The notes beneath the pieces are model-generated. The model did not search any database. It had not been told where the DNA came from and saw only the letters and a program-made list of their open reading frames with translations. The position numbers and the translations under genes were made by a program. A stretch of 32,977 bases of DNA from an uncultured Bacteroidales bacterium. Its GTDB lineage: Bacteria > Bacteroidota > Bacteroidia > Bacteroidales > Bacteroidaceae. Of this stretch, positions 23,175-31,627 are shown piece by piece (within the stretch, counting starts at the first letter, position 1; each line of letters starts with the position of its first letter). The stretch is from contig CADCGD010000052.1 in NCBI GenBank assembly GCA_902800925.1, positions 1 through 32,977 of the forward strand. Direction: 5' to 3'.

Positions 23175-23943
23175 GGGCACTCAGAAGGGCGACCGCACAG
23201 GAACAGGTACCATCAGCATCTTCGGAACCCAGTCGCGCTACAATATGACCGACGGTTTCCCCCTGCTGACTACCAAGAAACTGCACCTGAAGAGTATCAT
23301 CTATGAACTGTTGTGGTTCCTCAATGGTGACACGAACGTGAAGTACCTGCAGGAACACGGCGTACGCATCTGGAACGAATGGGCTGATGAGAATGGCGAA
23401 CTGGGGCCCGTCTATGGTCACCAGTGGCGTGCATGGCCCGACTACAATGGTGGAGTGATAGACCAGATACAATATGTGGTGGACCAGTTGAAGAACAACC
23501 CCGACTCCCGTCGTATGATTGTCTCGGCATGGAACGTTGCAGAGGTCAACAAGATGGCGTTGCCTCCCTGCCACACCATCTTCCAGTTCTATACCGCTCC
23601 CCTGCCCGATGGTCGTCGCCGTCTGTCGCTACAACTCTACCAGCGCAGTGCCGACACGTTCCTGGGTGTACCCTTCAACATCGCCTCGTATGCCTTGTTG
23701 CTGCAGATGATGGCACAGGTCTGCGACATGGAGGTGGGCGACTTCATCCATACCACAGGCGACACACACCTCTACCTGAACCATCTGGAACAGGCCAAAC
23801 TGCAGCTGACCCGTGAGCCCCGTCCGTTGCCCACCATGAAGATCAATCCCGATGTGAAGAGCATCTTCGACTTCCACTTCGAGGACTTCGAACTGGAGGG
23901 CTACGACCCATGGCCACATATCAAGGCGGAAGTGAGCGTATAA
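23134..23943 (+). CDS. thyA: Thymidylate synthase ThyA
   Basis: ThyA makes dTMP from dUMP with methylene-tetrahydrofolate. The 269-aa protein has [32 protein letters not shown], the catalytic cysteine C146 in [32 protein letters not shown] and GDTHLYLNH. Length and motifs are normal for the ThyA family. Its start overlaps the methyltransferase by 41 nt, and folA, which regenerates its cofactor, lies two genes downstream. Confidence 0.97.
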   Translation: MKQYLDILNRILTEGTQKGDRTGTGTISIFGTQSRYNMTDGFPLLTTKKLHLKSIIYELLWFLNGDTNVKYLQEHGVRIWNEWADENGELGPVYGHQWRAWPDYNGGVIDQIQYVVDQLKNNPDSRRMIVSAWNVAEVNKMALPPCHTIFQFYTAPLPDGRRRLSLQLYQRSADTFLGVPFNIASYALLLQMMAQVCDMEVGDFIHTTGDTHLYLNHLEQAKLQLTREPRPLPTMKINPDVKSIFDFHFEDFELEGYDPWPHIKAEVSV

Positions 23944-23975
23944 AGATGTAAGAAGTAAGAAGTAAGATGTAAGAT
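23944..23975. repeat. GTAAGAAGTAAGATGTAAG-type repeat in the thyA-cmk gap
   Basis: Three to four near copies of AGAAGTAAG/AGATGTAAG fill the whole 32-nt gap, ending in the cmk start. Confidence 0.7.
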
Positions 23976-24665
23976 ATGATGAAAAAGATAACGATTGCTA
24001 TTGATGGCCACTCTTCGTGCGGCAAGAGCACGATGGCCAAAGACTTGGCCCGCACAGTGGGCTACGTATATGTCGACACAGGTGCTATGTACCGCTGTGT
24101 CACCCTCTATGCCCTGCGCAATGGGCTGTTCACTGCCGACGGCATCAATGAGGAAAGCCTGCGCCAGCAGATGTCGAACATCCATATCTCGTTCCAGTTC
24201 AATGCCGAGACGGGACGTCCTGACACCTACCTCAACGGAGAACTCGTAGAGAACGACATCCGCACCATGGAGGTCAGCAGTCACGTCAGTCCTATCGCCA
24301 CACTGGGTTTTGTCCGTGAGGCGATGGTTGCCCAACAGCAACAGATGGGTAAGGACAAGGGCGTGGTGATGGATGGTCGCGACATTGGTACTGTTGTCTT
24401 CCCTGATGCCGAACTGAAAATCTTCGTCACCGCCAGTGCTGAGGTGCGTGCCCAGCGCCGCTACGACGAGCTGAAAGGCAAGGGTATGGAGGCCGACTAT
24501 GCAGACATCCTGAAGAATGTACAGGAACGCGACTACATCGACTCCCATCGTGAGGTATCACCTCTGCGTCAGGCTGACGATGCCATCCTGTTGGACAACT
24601 CCAACATGACCATCGCTGAACAGAAGGAGTGGTTGTTAGAACGTTTCAAGGAGGCTACCCGATGA
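23976..24665 (+). CDS. cmk: Cytidylate kinase Cmk
   Basis: Cmk phosphorylates CMP and dCMP with ATP. Visible features are the P-loop GHSSCGKST (residues 11-19), [37 protein letters not shown] and the lid region [13 protein letters not shown]; the 229-aa length is normal. ATG at 23976 or 23979 are both possible. It sits between thyA and folA; the stop overlaps the folA ATG as ATGA. Confidence 0.96.
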   Translation: MMKKITIAIDGHSSCGKSTMAKDLARTVGYVYVDTGAMYRCVTLYALRNGLFTADGINEESLRQQMSNIHISFQFNAETGRPDTYLNGELVENDIRTMEVSSHVSPIATLGFVREAMVAQQQQMGKDKGVVMDGRDIGTVVFPDAELKIFVTASAEVRAQRRYDELKGKGMEADYADILKNVQERDYIDSHREVSPLRQADDAILLDNSNMTIAEQKEWLLERFKEATR

Positions 24666-25147
24666 CTATCAGTATCATTGCCGCCGTAGCCAAGAACCGT
24701 GCCATCGGCTTCGAGAACAAGCTCATCTATTGGTTGCCCAACGACCTGAAGCGTTTCAAGGCGCTGACCACAGGGCATACCATCATCATGGGGCGCAACA
24801 CCTTTGAGTCACTGCCCAAGGGAGCCCTACCCAATCGTCGCAATGTCGTGCTGTCAACAACCGTCAAGGAGTTGCCAGGTTGTGAGGTCTTCCCTACCCT
24901 CGACGCAGCCCTGCAGAGTTGCCTGCCTGACGAGGATATCTATATAATAGGTGGCGCACGCGTCTATGAACAGGCCATCAGCAAGGCCGACCGTCTCTGT
25001 CTGACGGAGGTTGACGACACACCCGCTCAGGCCGACGCCTTCTTCCCAGACTACAGCGACTGGCAGGCCGTCAACAAAGAAGCCCATCCAAAGGATGAGC
25101 GTCATGAGTACGAATATGCTTTTGTAGATTACAAGCGAACCCATTAA
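24662..25147 (+). CDS. folA: Dihydrofolate reductase FolA
   Basis: FolA reduces dihydrofolate with NADPH, restoring the cofactor used by ThyA. ATG 24662 starts [20 protein letters not shown]; then [40 protein letters not shown], and [17 protein letters not shown]. The 161-aa length is typical. The longer frame from 24629 is only the overlap with cmk. The stop overlaps the stop of the convergent exbD gene. Confidence 0.95.
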   Translation: MTISIIAAVAKNRAIGFENKLIYWLPNDLKRFKALTTGHTIIMGRNTFESLPKGALPNRRNVVLSTTVKELPGCEVFPTLDAALQSCLPDEDIYIIGGARVYEQAISKADRLCLTEVDDTPAQADAFFPDYSDWQAVNKEAHPKDERHEYEYAFVDYKRTH

Positions 25148-25629
25148 CGGTTCGCTTCTTTTTTCTTCTCTTCTTTCGTTGCCGAGTAGTTGATGTTCAG
25201 TGCCCCTGCCTTGCGCAGTGCCTGCTTCACATCGTTGATGAGTCCCATCTCCGTATCCCTGTCGGCACGGATGCTCACCGTCAGGCGCTGGCGGTCTTCT
25301 TCCGACATGCGGCTGCGTTCCTTTTCTATCTCCGCACCTATCTCGTCAACGGTGACATAGCGGTTGCCCATCTGAATACGTGGCTCATCAGCAATGACAC
25401 GTCCCTGGGCATCAACAGGCTTACCAATAAACAGATACACCAGTCCGCTTTTGTTCACCTCCTTGGTCAACTCCGTACCCTCTGGTACGTTGTACTGCAC
25501 CTTCGGGTCGACATCGCGCATGTGGGTAACAATCATAAAGAAGAAGAGTACCGTGAAGATCAGGTCCGGTAGCGATGCCACATTCAATGCGGGCACGGTG
25601 CGTGGTCTCTGTCGTTTGAATCTACTCAT
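25144..25629 (-). CDS. exbD: ExbD/TolR-family protein, second copy
   Basis: The 161-aa protein has a short basic cytoplasmic N-terminus (MSRFKRQRPRTVPALNVASL), one membrane helix beginning PDLIFTVLFFFMIVTHMRD with the proton-path Asp, and a periplasmic domain ending in KQALRKAGALNINYSAT. It forms, with ExbB, the motor that energises TonB. Its start overlaps the first exbD by 8 nt. Having two ExbD subunits after one ExbB is usual in Bacteroidota. Confidence 0.88.
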   Translation of the reverse strand: MSRFKRQRPRTVPALNVASLPDLIFTVLFFFMIVTHMRDVDPKVQYNVPEGTELTKEVNKSGLVYLFIGKPVDAQGRVIADEPRIQMGNRYVTVDEIGAEIEKERSRMSEEDRQRLTVSIRADRDTEMGLINDVKQALRKAGALNINYSATKEEKKKEANR

Positions 25630-26059
25630 TCTTCACTCCTTCTTGAATCCGCATGGGTTTGATATCCAACTTCCTATATGCCGCCACAATGCTGTTCTGC
25701 ATCTCGAAATAGGCATTATAACTGGTCTTACGTCCCGTCTCCACAGCAATGGCATAGTTGTCGGTCTGCCGTGAGGCCAGAAACGACTCCACCTGCTGTT
25801 GCAGCTTGTCGGGCGTTACCTGCTCTCCTTCACACGTCACCACGTCGTTGTCATCAATGGCTATCTGCAAGACGTTCGAACGATTGATGTCCCGCTGTTC
25901 CTGACGCTGGTCATCCACAGGCGACAGTTTACGGCCAAGCCCGTGGTCGCTATCCATCGATGAGGTCACCAAGAAGAACACCAACAGCATGAACGAGATG
26001 TCTGCTGTCGATGTGGTATTCAGTTCGGGAAACTCCCTCAGTCTGCGTCGGAACATCAT
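25622..26059 (-). CDS. exbD: ExbD/TolR-family protein, first copy
   Basis: The 145-aa protein starts MMFRRRLREFPELNTTSTAD, then a membrane helix ISFMLLVFFLVTSSM with the usual Asp just before it, followed by a periplasmic domain (VLQIAIDDNDVVTCEGEQV, NSIVAAYRKLDIKPMRIQEG). ATG at 26059 or 26056. The gap to the upstream micro-ORF (26060-26087) is a short-period repeat. Confidence 0.88.
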   Translation of the reverse strand: MMFRRRLREFPELNTTSTADISFMLLVFFLVTSSMDSDHGLGRKLSPVDDQRQEQRDINRSNVLQIAIDDNDVVTCEGEQVTPDKLQQQVESFLASRQTDNYAIAVETGRKTSYNAYFEMQNSIVAAYRKLDIKPMRIQEGVKNE

Positions 26060-26094
26060 TCGTAATTCGTAACTCGTAATTCGTAATTCACTTG
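26056..26094. repeat. CGTAATT-type short-period repeat
   Basis: Four near copies of TTCGTAA(T/C)TCGTAA-type sequence fill the gap before exbD and run into the end of the micro-ORF. Confidence 0.65.
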
Positions 26095-26213
26095 TTGTTC
26101 AACCAGAACGAGCGCACCGTTGACACTACCGTCACGATGACGGCAACACCCATGGCGATATACATCAGCCATAGCATCACCTCTGCCAAAAGAAAACTAC
26201 CTGCCTCAGCCAT
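26088..26213 (-). CDS. 41-residue single-pass membrane protein between ExbB and ExbD
   Basis: ATG 26213 opens a 41-codon frame: MAEAGSFLLAEVMLWLMYIA, then MGVAVIVTVVSTVRSFWLNN and K. It is one long hydrophobic helix with a basic end. Its ATG overlaps the exbB stop (ATGGCTGA), a coupled arrangement, and exbD follows after 28 nt. Small single-helix subunits accompany several membrane complexes; here it could be an accessory of the ExbBD motor. I do not know a named family for it. Confidence 0.6.
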   Translation of the reverse strand: MAEAGSFLLAEVMLWLMYIAMGVAVIVTVVSTVRSFWLNNK

Positions 26214-27024
26214 TGTTACGCGCTTTATATTTGACAACAGCATCCATCAACGTGATGGCACCTTCCTCCATCTGAGTGGTCAGACGGTCTATCTTCGAGA
26301 GGATATAGCTATAGAAGAACTGCAGGACGATAGCCACGATGATACCGAAGATGGTGGTAATCAGTGCCACCTTCATACCCTTGGCAACAATCGTCGGACT
26401 GATATTTCCTGCCACCTCGATATTGTCGAAGGCCATCACCATACCAATCACCGTACCCAGGAATCCCAGCGACGGAGCGATGGCGATGAACAGACGTATC
26501 CACGAACAGCCCTTCTCCATATTCGAGATCTGTACCGTTCCGTAGTTGGTCAACTGACGGTCTATGTCTTCCGTCTTCTCACGGATGTGCAGCAGCGCCT
26601 GATAGCAAATCGAGGCCACAGGTCCACGGGTATTGCGACACAAGTCTTTGGCACCCTCTACGTCGTCCTGTTCCAGACGGGCATCGACATCTTTCAGCAA
26701 CTTCTTCGTATTCACTTCCGACAGCGTCAGATAGACGATGCGCTCAATGCAGAAAGCCAGACCCAGTACCAGTGCCAAGGCTACCAGCGACATAAAGCCT
26801 GCTGAGCCCTCCATGAACTTACGCTTCAGCTGCTTGTGCAGTCCTGCGTCCTGCAGCGCCTCCTCATCAGGACCTCCCAGGTCGGCATCTATCTGCGCCA
26901 TCGCAGAGTCGACCGACAGCGTGTCAGTTGTCAGCGTGTCAACAGACAGTGTGTCGGCGCCCATCAGGGGCATCACCGTCCACAGACAGGCAACCATCGC
27001 CAACAGCATGATGATTCTCTTCAT
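26206..27024 (-). CDS. exbB: ExbB/TolQ/MotA proton-channel protein with a signal peptide extension
   Basis: The 272-aa protein has an N-terminal signal-like helix (MLLAMVACLWTVMPLMGADT) and an acidic periplasmic segment, then the three ExbB helices: FMSLVALALVLGLAFCIERI, WIRLFIAIAPSLGFLGTVIG (the diagnostic G-x-x-GTVxG) and ALITTIFGIIVAIVLQFFYS. The extra N-terminal periplasmic segment is frequent in Bacteroidota ExbB. The promoter is TACCTTTG (27058-27051) with a 19-nt-spaced TTG, divergent from greA. Confidence 0.92.
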   Translation of the reverse strand: MKRIIMLLAMVACLWTVMPLMGADTLSVDTLTTDTLSVDSAMAQIDADLGGPDEEALQDAGLHKQLKRKFMEGSAGFMSLVALALVLGLAFCIERIVYLTLSEVNTKKLLKDVDARLEQDDVEGAKDLCRNTRGPVASICYQALLHIREKTEDIDRQLTNYGTVQISNMEKGCSWIRLFIAIAPSLGFLGTVIGMVMAFDNIEVAGNISPTIVAKGMKVALITTIFGIIVAIVLQFFYSYILSKIDRLTTQMEEGAITLMDAVVKYKARNNG

Positions 27025-27050
27025 ATTATTGTTTTCATTGTTTAATCGTG

Positions 27051-27110
27051 CAAAGGTATAAAATAATTCTTAATTCTCAATTCTTAATTCTTAATTTTTT
27101 AGTACCTTTG
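27051..27110. promoter_or_regulatory. Divergent exbB and greA promoters
   Basis: Minus strand: TACCTTTG (27058-27051), with TTG at 27080-27078. Plus strand: TACCTTTG (27103-27110). Between them TTAATTCTCAATTCTTAATT-type repeats fill 27060-27100. Confidence 0.65.
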
Positions 27111-27136
27111 CAAAAAATTTGCAAGAAAGTAACTTT

Positions 27137-27563
27137 ATGGAATATATGTCTCAGGAGGGCTACGACAAGCTCGTTGCCGAACTACGTCAGTTAGAGAGTG
27201 TTGAACTGCCACAGGTCAGGGATGCCATTGCCGAGGCCCGCGACAAGGGTGACCTCAGCGAGAATTTCGAGTACCATGCCGCCAAGCGCGAGCAGGGTCG
27301 CCTGCTCAGTCGCCACTTCCCACCTCTCTGCCGACAGTGTAGGTTTGCTCAGCAAGGTCGAGATGACCAACGAGAATACTGGCAGTCGCATGAGCTACAC
27401 CATTGTCAGTCCCCACGAGGCCAACCTCCGCGAAGGCAAGATTTCCATCAAGTCACCCATCGCCCAGGCCCTGCTTAACAAAAAGGCAGGCGACACAGTT
27501 GTTGTCCGTGTCCCTGCCGGTATGGTTAAGCTCCGCATCGAGAGCGTCAGCCTCACTTCGTAA
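27137..27563 (+). pseudogene. greA: Transcription elongation factor GreA, internally deleted and frameshifted
   Basis: GreA rescues backtracked RNA polymerase. From ATG 27137 the coiled-coil half is intact (EYMSQEGYDKLVAELRQLES, AEARDKGDLSENFEYHAAKR, EQGRLLSR). At about 27308-27316 the sequence jumps to another frame that gives SHLSADSVGLLSKVEMTNEN, SYTIVSPHEANLREGKISIK, SPIAQALLNKKAGDTVVVRV, which is the normal C-terminal domain. The roughly 16-17 residues expected between (second coiled-coil arm) are missing, a deletion of about 50 nt that also breaks the frame. Either the cell lacks GreA or the sequence has an assembly fault here. Its end overlaps the convergent GH43 gene by 11 nt. Confidence 0.8.
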
Positions 27564-29253
27564 CTCTCATCCAGTCTACATCCAGCCAACCACGGTCAGC
27601 CTTGGCATTGTCCTCTACGCAGACATAGCCGAACTTCGCACCAATCCACTTGCCTTGGCGCATTTGGAACGTGCCACCTGCCTGTTGGAACTTCTTGCCG
27701 TCCAGACTATAGCTGAACGTCACCTGTGGTTTGCCCACATAGCCACCCTTGTTCTTCAACTTGTCCTTGTCAGGCAAGGACACCTTTAGTTGCAGATAGA
27801 TATCCTCATGGATGCCTGGCTTGTAGTCTATCTTGTCCTCAGCAGTAGGCTTCAGCGTGGCGATGAGCTCCTCTTCCTGTGCCTTGCCCTTGTCGGCCTG
27901 CTTGCAGATCAGACGCAGCAACTGAAACTCCTTGCCCACACGCTTCACGACCAGTGCTGAGTAGTCCAGTCCCATCATGATAATTCCACCCATCTGTCCA
28001 TCAGCCTTTGACGTAAAGTGCACCTTGGTGGTAGCCATAAACTCGTCGGCAGGAGTTTTCTGCAGCAGCATGTTGGGAACGAGGAAGAGATTGTTGGAGT
28101 GCTCAGGTAACTTATACGTAAAAATACGCATCGTACCGAAGGCGGTAGGTACGCCAAACTTCTCGTCATAGTTAGCCTGCCACTGCCATTGCTTGCCTAT
28201 CGTCGTACTGTTAAACTCGTCACTCTCAACCGGATTGGTTATTGGATATTGGTTATTGGTTATTGGCTTCTTATACGTTGCCACGGGCTCTCCTTTCTTA
28301 CCCATCACGGGCCAGCCTGTCGACCAGTTCACAGGGTTCAGGTGTACCACGCGACCGTATGCCTCCTTGTCCTGGAAGTGCAGGAACCAGTCCTCACCAT
28401 ATTTCGTATGCGCCCAACCACCCTGGTGGGGGCCATTGATATTGGTCTTACCCTGTTGCAACACGATCTTGTGCTCATAGGGACCGTAGGGCGACCTTGA
28501 GCGCATAGCCAACTGGAAGCCACCTGGTACACCACCTGCCGGACACATGATCCAGTACCAGCCGTCACGCTTATAGAACTTCGGACCCTCGCAGGTACGG
28601 TTCTCCGTGCCGTTGCCGTCGAACACGATGACGGGTTGTCCGATGGGCTTCGTGCCATCTGCCGACATCTCACGAACGGTCAGCACCGAGGCATACTTCG
28701 AACGACTGTTAGCCCATCCGTTCACCAGATAGCACCTGCCATCCTCATCCCACAGTGGTGTGGTGTCGATATATCCCTGTCCCTTGATGACGCAGACGGG
28801 CTGTTCCCATTCGCCGGCAGGGTCGCCGTTCTTCGTCTTCACCATATATACACCATAGTCGGGGTCGCCCCAATAAATGTAGTATTGACCAGCGTGATAG
28901 CGGATGCTGGGTGCCCATACGCCATTGCCATGCTGTACGGTGCTGAAGTGCTCCAACAGTTTGCAGTCGCCCTCATAGAGGTTCTTCAGCGCATAACCCA
29001 CTATCTCCCAGTTCACCAAGTCTTTGGAGTGCAGGATGGGCAGGCCTGGCGTACACTGGAACGACGAGGCCGTCATATAGTAGTCCTCTCCCGACGCTCC
29101 CACACAGACGTCAGGGTCTGAGTAGTCCGCATTAATCACTGGATTGGTGTACGTGCCGTCCCCATTGTCGGGCGACCACACCTCTGATTTGTACGCCTGT
29201 GCATAGGCCATCATGGGCAACGCTACGGCTGCCATCATCAGTAGTTTTTTCAT
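27553..29253 (-). CDS. Glycoside hydrolase family 43, secreted (beta-xylosidase/arabinofuranosidase-like)
   Basis: ATG 29253 begins a signal peptide (MKKLLMMAAVALPMMAYAQ). The five-bladed propeller domain carries the three GH43 catalytic acids: Asp in NADYSDPDVCV, Asp in GYIDTTPLWDEDGR and Glu in NRTCEGPKFYKRDG. The C-terminal half (about residues 345-566) is a concanavalin-like domain (GKQWQWQANYDEKFG, DYSALVVKRVGKEF, KFGYVCVE). It should act on xylan- or arabinan-type side chains. A short-period repeat (28234-28267) encodes part of the inter-domain linker. It is not beside SusC/SusD genes, so it is not part of a visible utilisation locus. Confidence 0.9.
   Translation of the reverse strand: MKKLLMMAAVALPMMAYAQAYKSEVWSPDNGDGTYTNPVINADYSDPDVCVGASGEDYYMTASSFQCTPGLPILHSKDLVNWEIVGYALKNLYEGDCKLLEHFSTVQHGNGVWAPSIRYHAGQYYIYWGDPDYGVYMVKTKNGDPAGEWEQPVCVIKGQGYIDTTPLWDEDGRCYLVNGWANSRSKYASVLTVREMSADGTKPIGQPVIVFDGNGTENRTCEGPKFYKRDGWYWIMCPAGGVPGGFQLAMRSRSPYGPYEHKIVLQQGKTNINGPHQGGWAHTKYGEDWFLHFQDKEAYGRVVHLNPVNWSTGWPVMGKKGEPVATYKKPITNNQYPITNPVESDEFNSTTIGKQWQWQANYDEKFGVPTAFGTMRIFTYKLPEHSNNLFLVPNMLLQKTPADEFMATTKVHFTSKADGQMGGIIMMGLDYSALVVKRVGKEFQLLRLICKQADKGKAQEEELIATLKPTAEDKIDYKPGIHEDIYLQLKVSLPDKDKLKNKGGYVGKPQVTFSYSLDGKKFQQAGGTFQMRQGKWIGAKFGYVCVEDNAKADRGWLDVDWMRVTK
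28234..28267. repeat. TTGGTTATTGG short-period repeat inside the GH43 gene
   Basis: ATTGGTTATTGGATATTGG-type units repeat 3-4 times and encode KKPITNNQYPITNPVES in the linker, in frame. Confidence 0.7.
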
Positions 29254-29374
29254 TGTCTGATACATATTTTTGATTTGTTCTATGATTACTAACGAGAATA
29301 TGCTCTTTTTATTGTAAAAGAACTAATAGATTAGTTTTCATCGTCGATTTGTCGTTTTGCGTTTGTTTCGGCTG

Positions 29375-29382
29375 CAAAGATA
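29375..29382 (-). promoter_or_regulatory. Possible -7 element of the GH43 gene
   Basis: TATCTTTG read leftward (29382-29375) leaves a leader of about 115 nt before ATG 29253. No clear -33 was found; the hairpins at 29386-29425 occupy that place. Confidence 0.4.
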
Positions 29383-29385
29383 CAA

Positions 29386-29425
29386 AAAATCCACCCTTTT
29401 GAGGTGGATTTTACGCTCAAAAGGG
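29386..29425. other. Two mutually exclusive hairpins
   Basis: AAAATCCACC (29386-29395) pairs with GGTGGATTTT (29403-29412). CCCTTTTGAG (29394-29403), which overlaps both the loop and part of that stem, pairs perfectly with CTCAAAAGGG (29416-29425). Only one of the two 10-bp stems can form at a time. Confidence 0.65.
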
Positions 29426-29496
29426 TAGAAAATTGTGCAAAAAAAATATAATTTGCCGTTTTTACAGGGTCTGTCAGCCCATTCATGCTGTGGATC

Positions 29497-29520
29497 AGGG
29501 GACTGTCCCGCGATCCGCTC
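29497..29520. repeat. Partial copy of the rsmD-type palindrome
   Basis: GGGGACTGTCCC followed by GCGATCCGCTC resembles one half of the element at 3219-3270 and the CCGCTT core that comes with it. Confidence 0.5.
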
Positions 29521-29551
29521 ATGAAATATTCCTCCAAAAGGAGTGATTTTC

Positions 29552-29670
29552 TCAGATTTTATGCTTACCTTTGCCATGTCATTGATGATTTTGCTTGTCT
29601 TTAAACGCAGCACTAAGGTAAGTGAAAAATCTGACATGACAAAATCCTGGGCAACTTTTTGTTGCTCAGG
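29552..29670. other. 20-bp inverted repeat and a second hairpin upstream of the CotH gene
   Basis: TCAGATTTTATGCTTACCTT (29552-29571) faces AAGGTAAGTGAAAAATCTGA (29613-29632), 17 of 20 pairing, across about 41 nt. A TACCTTTG -7-like box (29566-29573) lies at the left arm. Then CCTGGGCAAC (29646-29655) pairs with GTTGCTCAGG (29661-29670), 9 of 10, without a T tract. Together they make a structured leader before the ATG at 29713. No gene is visible in 29266-29712. Confidence 0.5.
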
Positions 29671-29712
29671 AACTTATAAAGAAAGTTAAACTAAAGTGCT
29701 GCGGAATTAAGG

Positions 29713-31455
29713 ATGAAGAACATCATAGCTTTGATCGCTGCCCTGCTCAGCGCCACGGTGCAGGGGCAGGCCCTCGACATACAGAAGGGCACCTACTATT
29801 TCGACAATTCGCTGACGCGCTATGCCGTGGTGAAGTTTGTCTACGGCAGCGACTCACCTGCCCTGACCCACGTGGTGAGCATGACGCCCGAGGGTGGCGA
29901 CCTCTGGTCGGTGACGTTCGACGACGACGTCACGGGCGTCTACCGCTACGTCGTGGCCGCCACGAGCATGACCGACGGCACCTATCAGCAGACCTTCACC
30001 AGCGTGAAAGACTACATCAGCCTGACACTCGACGAGCCACGCACCATCACGAGCGACAAGCCCATGCCCGTGGGCTGGATATACACGCCGACAAACAACG
30101 AAAAATGGGCGGCAGCCGAATGGCGCATGCCCTCAGCCCAGGCCTATTCGGGCACGCTGCCCGTAATGTACATTATGACCGACGCACCGGTGACGTCGAA
30201 GGACGTCTACGTCACCGCCACCTGCTACATCGACACCATGGGACTGGAGGGATGCGACCCGCTGGGCAGTGCCGGACAACCTCTGACGCTTCAGATCAAA
30301 GGGCGGGGCAACTACACCTGGAAAGACTTTGCCAAAAAGCCCTACCGACTGAAGTTCGACGAGAAGGTGAAGCCACTGGGCATGAAGAAGAGCCGCCACT
30401 TCGTGCTGATGGCCAATGCCGACGACAACCTGGCCTTCCTGCGCAACACTGTGGGGCTGCAGCTGAGCCGGATGATAGGGCTGGCCTACACACCGTGGCA
30501 GGAGCCGGTAGAGGTGGTGCTCAACGGCGACTACATCGGCCTCTACATGCTGACGGAGAAGATTCGCGTGGCAAAGAACCGGGTGAACATCGTCGAGCAA
30601 GCCGACCTGGCGACCGACCCCGACAGCATCACTGGCGGCTGGCTCTTCGAAATCGACAACTACAGCGAGGAGGGACAGGTGACCATCACCGAGGGCAACG
30701 GCGAGAAACTGCGCTTCACCATGCACACACCCGAAGAACTGTCGAGTCAGCAGCACAACTACATCTCCTCGCTGCTCACGGCCACCGACCACGCCATCTA
30801 TGCCACCGACAAGAGCAGCACAGCGTGGGAGCAGCTGATAGACATCGACTCGCTCGCCTGCTACTACATCGTGCAGGAGGTGATGGACGATGCCGAATCG
30901 TTCCACGGCAGCTGCTTCATCCACAAGCAGCAGGGTCAAGACACAAAGCTCATCTTCGGCCCCGTGTGGGATTTTGGCAATGCCTTCCGGCGCGGTTTCG
31001 ACAAGTTCATCTATCAAGACTCGCCGTTCGGGCAGAACTGGATTGGCGAGATAGCCCGCTACCCCCGGTTTCAGGAACGCGTGAAGGAACTGTGGCGCCC
31101 GTTCTTAGGCGACAAGTATCCCGCTCTCGACGCGTTCATCGACCAGTTCATCAGCCGCATTGCCACAGCCGCCATCTGCGATGCCAACCGCTGGCCATCC
31201 TACGGCAACGCCAACGCGGAGGAGCGCAAGAACGAGTTCAAGCGGCGCATGCACGAGAAGGTGGCCTTCCTCACCCGCCAGTGGGGCGAAGGCATCAGCG
31301 GCATCGCCGACATAGCCCGCGCCGGAGAGCCGGCGCAGTCAGCCGGCGCCGACGGCCGCCATGACTGGTACACCCTCGACGGCCGCCGTCTGTCCGCCCG
31401 TCCGTCACGTCCCGGCATCTACTTCCACGACGGACGCAAGGTGGTCGTACGCTAA
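29713..31455 (+). CDS. CotH-kinase-family secreted protein
   Basis: The 580-aa protein begins with a signal peptide (MKNIIALIAALLSATVQGQA), then an Ig-like or starch-binding-like beta domain (to about 115). The CotH kinase fold follows: LQIKGRGNYTWKDFAKKPYR, LKFDEKVKPLGMKKSRHFVL, MANADDNLAFLRN, LYMLTEKIRVAKNRVNI, TGGWLFEIDNY, and KLIFGPVWDFGNAF, whose WDFD-like Asp is characteristic. CotH proteins are atypical kinases of secreted proteins. The C-terminus (WYTLDGRRLSARPSRPGIYF, then HDGRKVVVR) resembles Bacteroidota secretion-tail domains. Codon third positions are strongly G/C-rich compared with the flanking genes, which suggests recent transfer. Confidence 0.85.
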   Translation: MKNIIALIAALLSATVQGQALDIQKGTYYFDNSLTRYAVVKFVYGSDSPALTHVVSMTPEGGDLWSVTFDDDVTGVYRYVVAATSMTDGTYQQTFTSVKDYISLTLDEPRTITSDKPMPVGWIYTPTNNEKWAAAEWRMPSAQAYSGTLPVMYIMTDAPVTSKDVYVTATCYIDTMGLEGCDPLGSAGQPLTLQIKGRGNYTWKDFAKKPYRLKFDEKVKPLGMKKSRHFVLMANADDNLAFLRNTVGLQLSRMIGLAYTPWQEPVEVVLNGDYIGLYMLTEKIRVAKNRVNIVEQADLATDPDSITGGWLFEIDNYSEEGQVTITEGNGEKLRFTMHTPEELSSQQHNYISSLLTATDHAIYATDKSSTAWEQLIDIDSLACYYIVQEVMDDAESFHGSCFIHKQQGQDTKLIFGPVWDFGNAFRRGFDKFIYQDSPFGQNWIGEIARYPRFQERVKELWRPFLGDKYPALDAFIDQFISRIATAAICDANRWPSYGNANAEERKNEFKRRMHEKVAFLTRQWGEGISGIADIARAGEPAQSAGADGRHDWYTLDGRRLSARPSRPGIYFHDGRKVVVR

Positions 31456-31469
31456 AAGCTAGAACCACG

Positions 31470-31627
31470 GATTAAAGGATTTATAGGATTCTTTTTAGGC
31501 GGCGATGCATATTGGGATTCCGTCGGATTACAGCGACTGACGTCGCGATTCTGTAGCAGGAGGAAAAATCGATGCCTTAGCATTATCATCCAACAAGCAT
31601 CCAAAGCAGAAAAATCCTCTGAATCCC
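31470..31627. other. Repeat-like non-coding stretch after the CotH gene
   Basis: GGATTTATAGGATTCTTTTT near 31479 and AAAAATCCTCTGAATCC near 31611 can pair imperfectly, and CGGATTACAG (31525-31534) is shared with the rsmD repeat. No gene was found. Confidence 0.35.

Noticed and set aside
30133-31017. 294-codon antisense frame in the CotH gene
   Set aside because: Shadow of the coding strand with no promoter or recognisable family.
30105-31364. 419-codon open frame overlapping the CotH gene
   Set aside because: A by-product of the high G/C third positions of the CotH gene; the translation is Arg/His-rich and meaningless.
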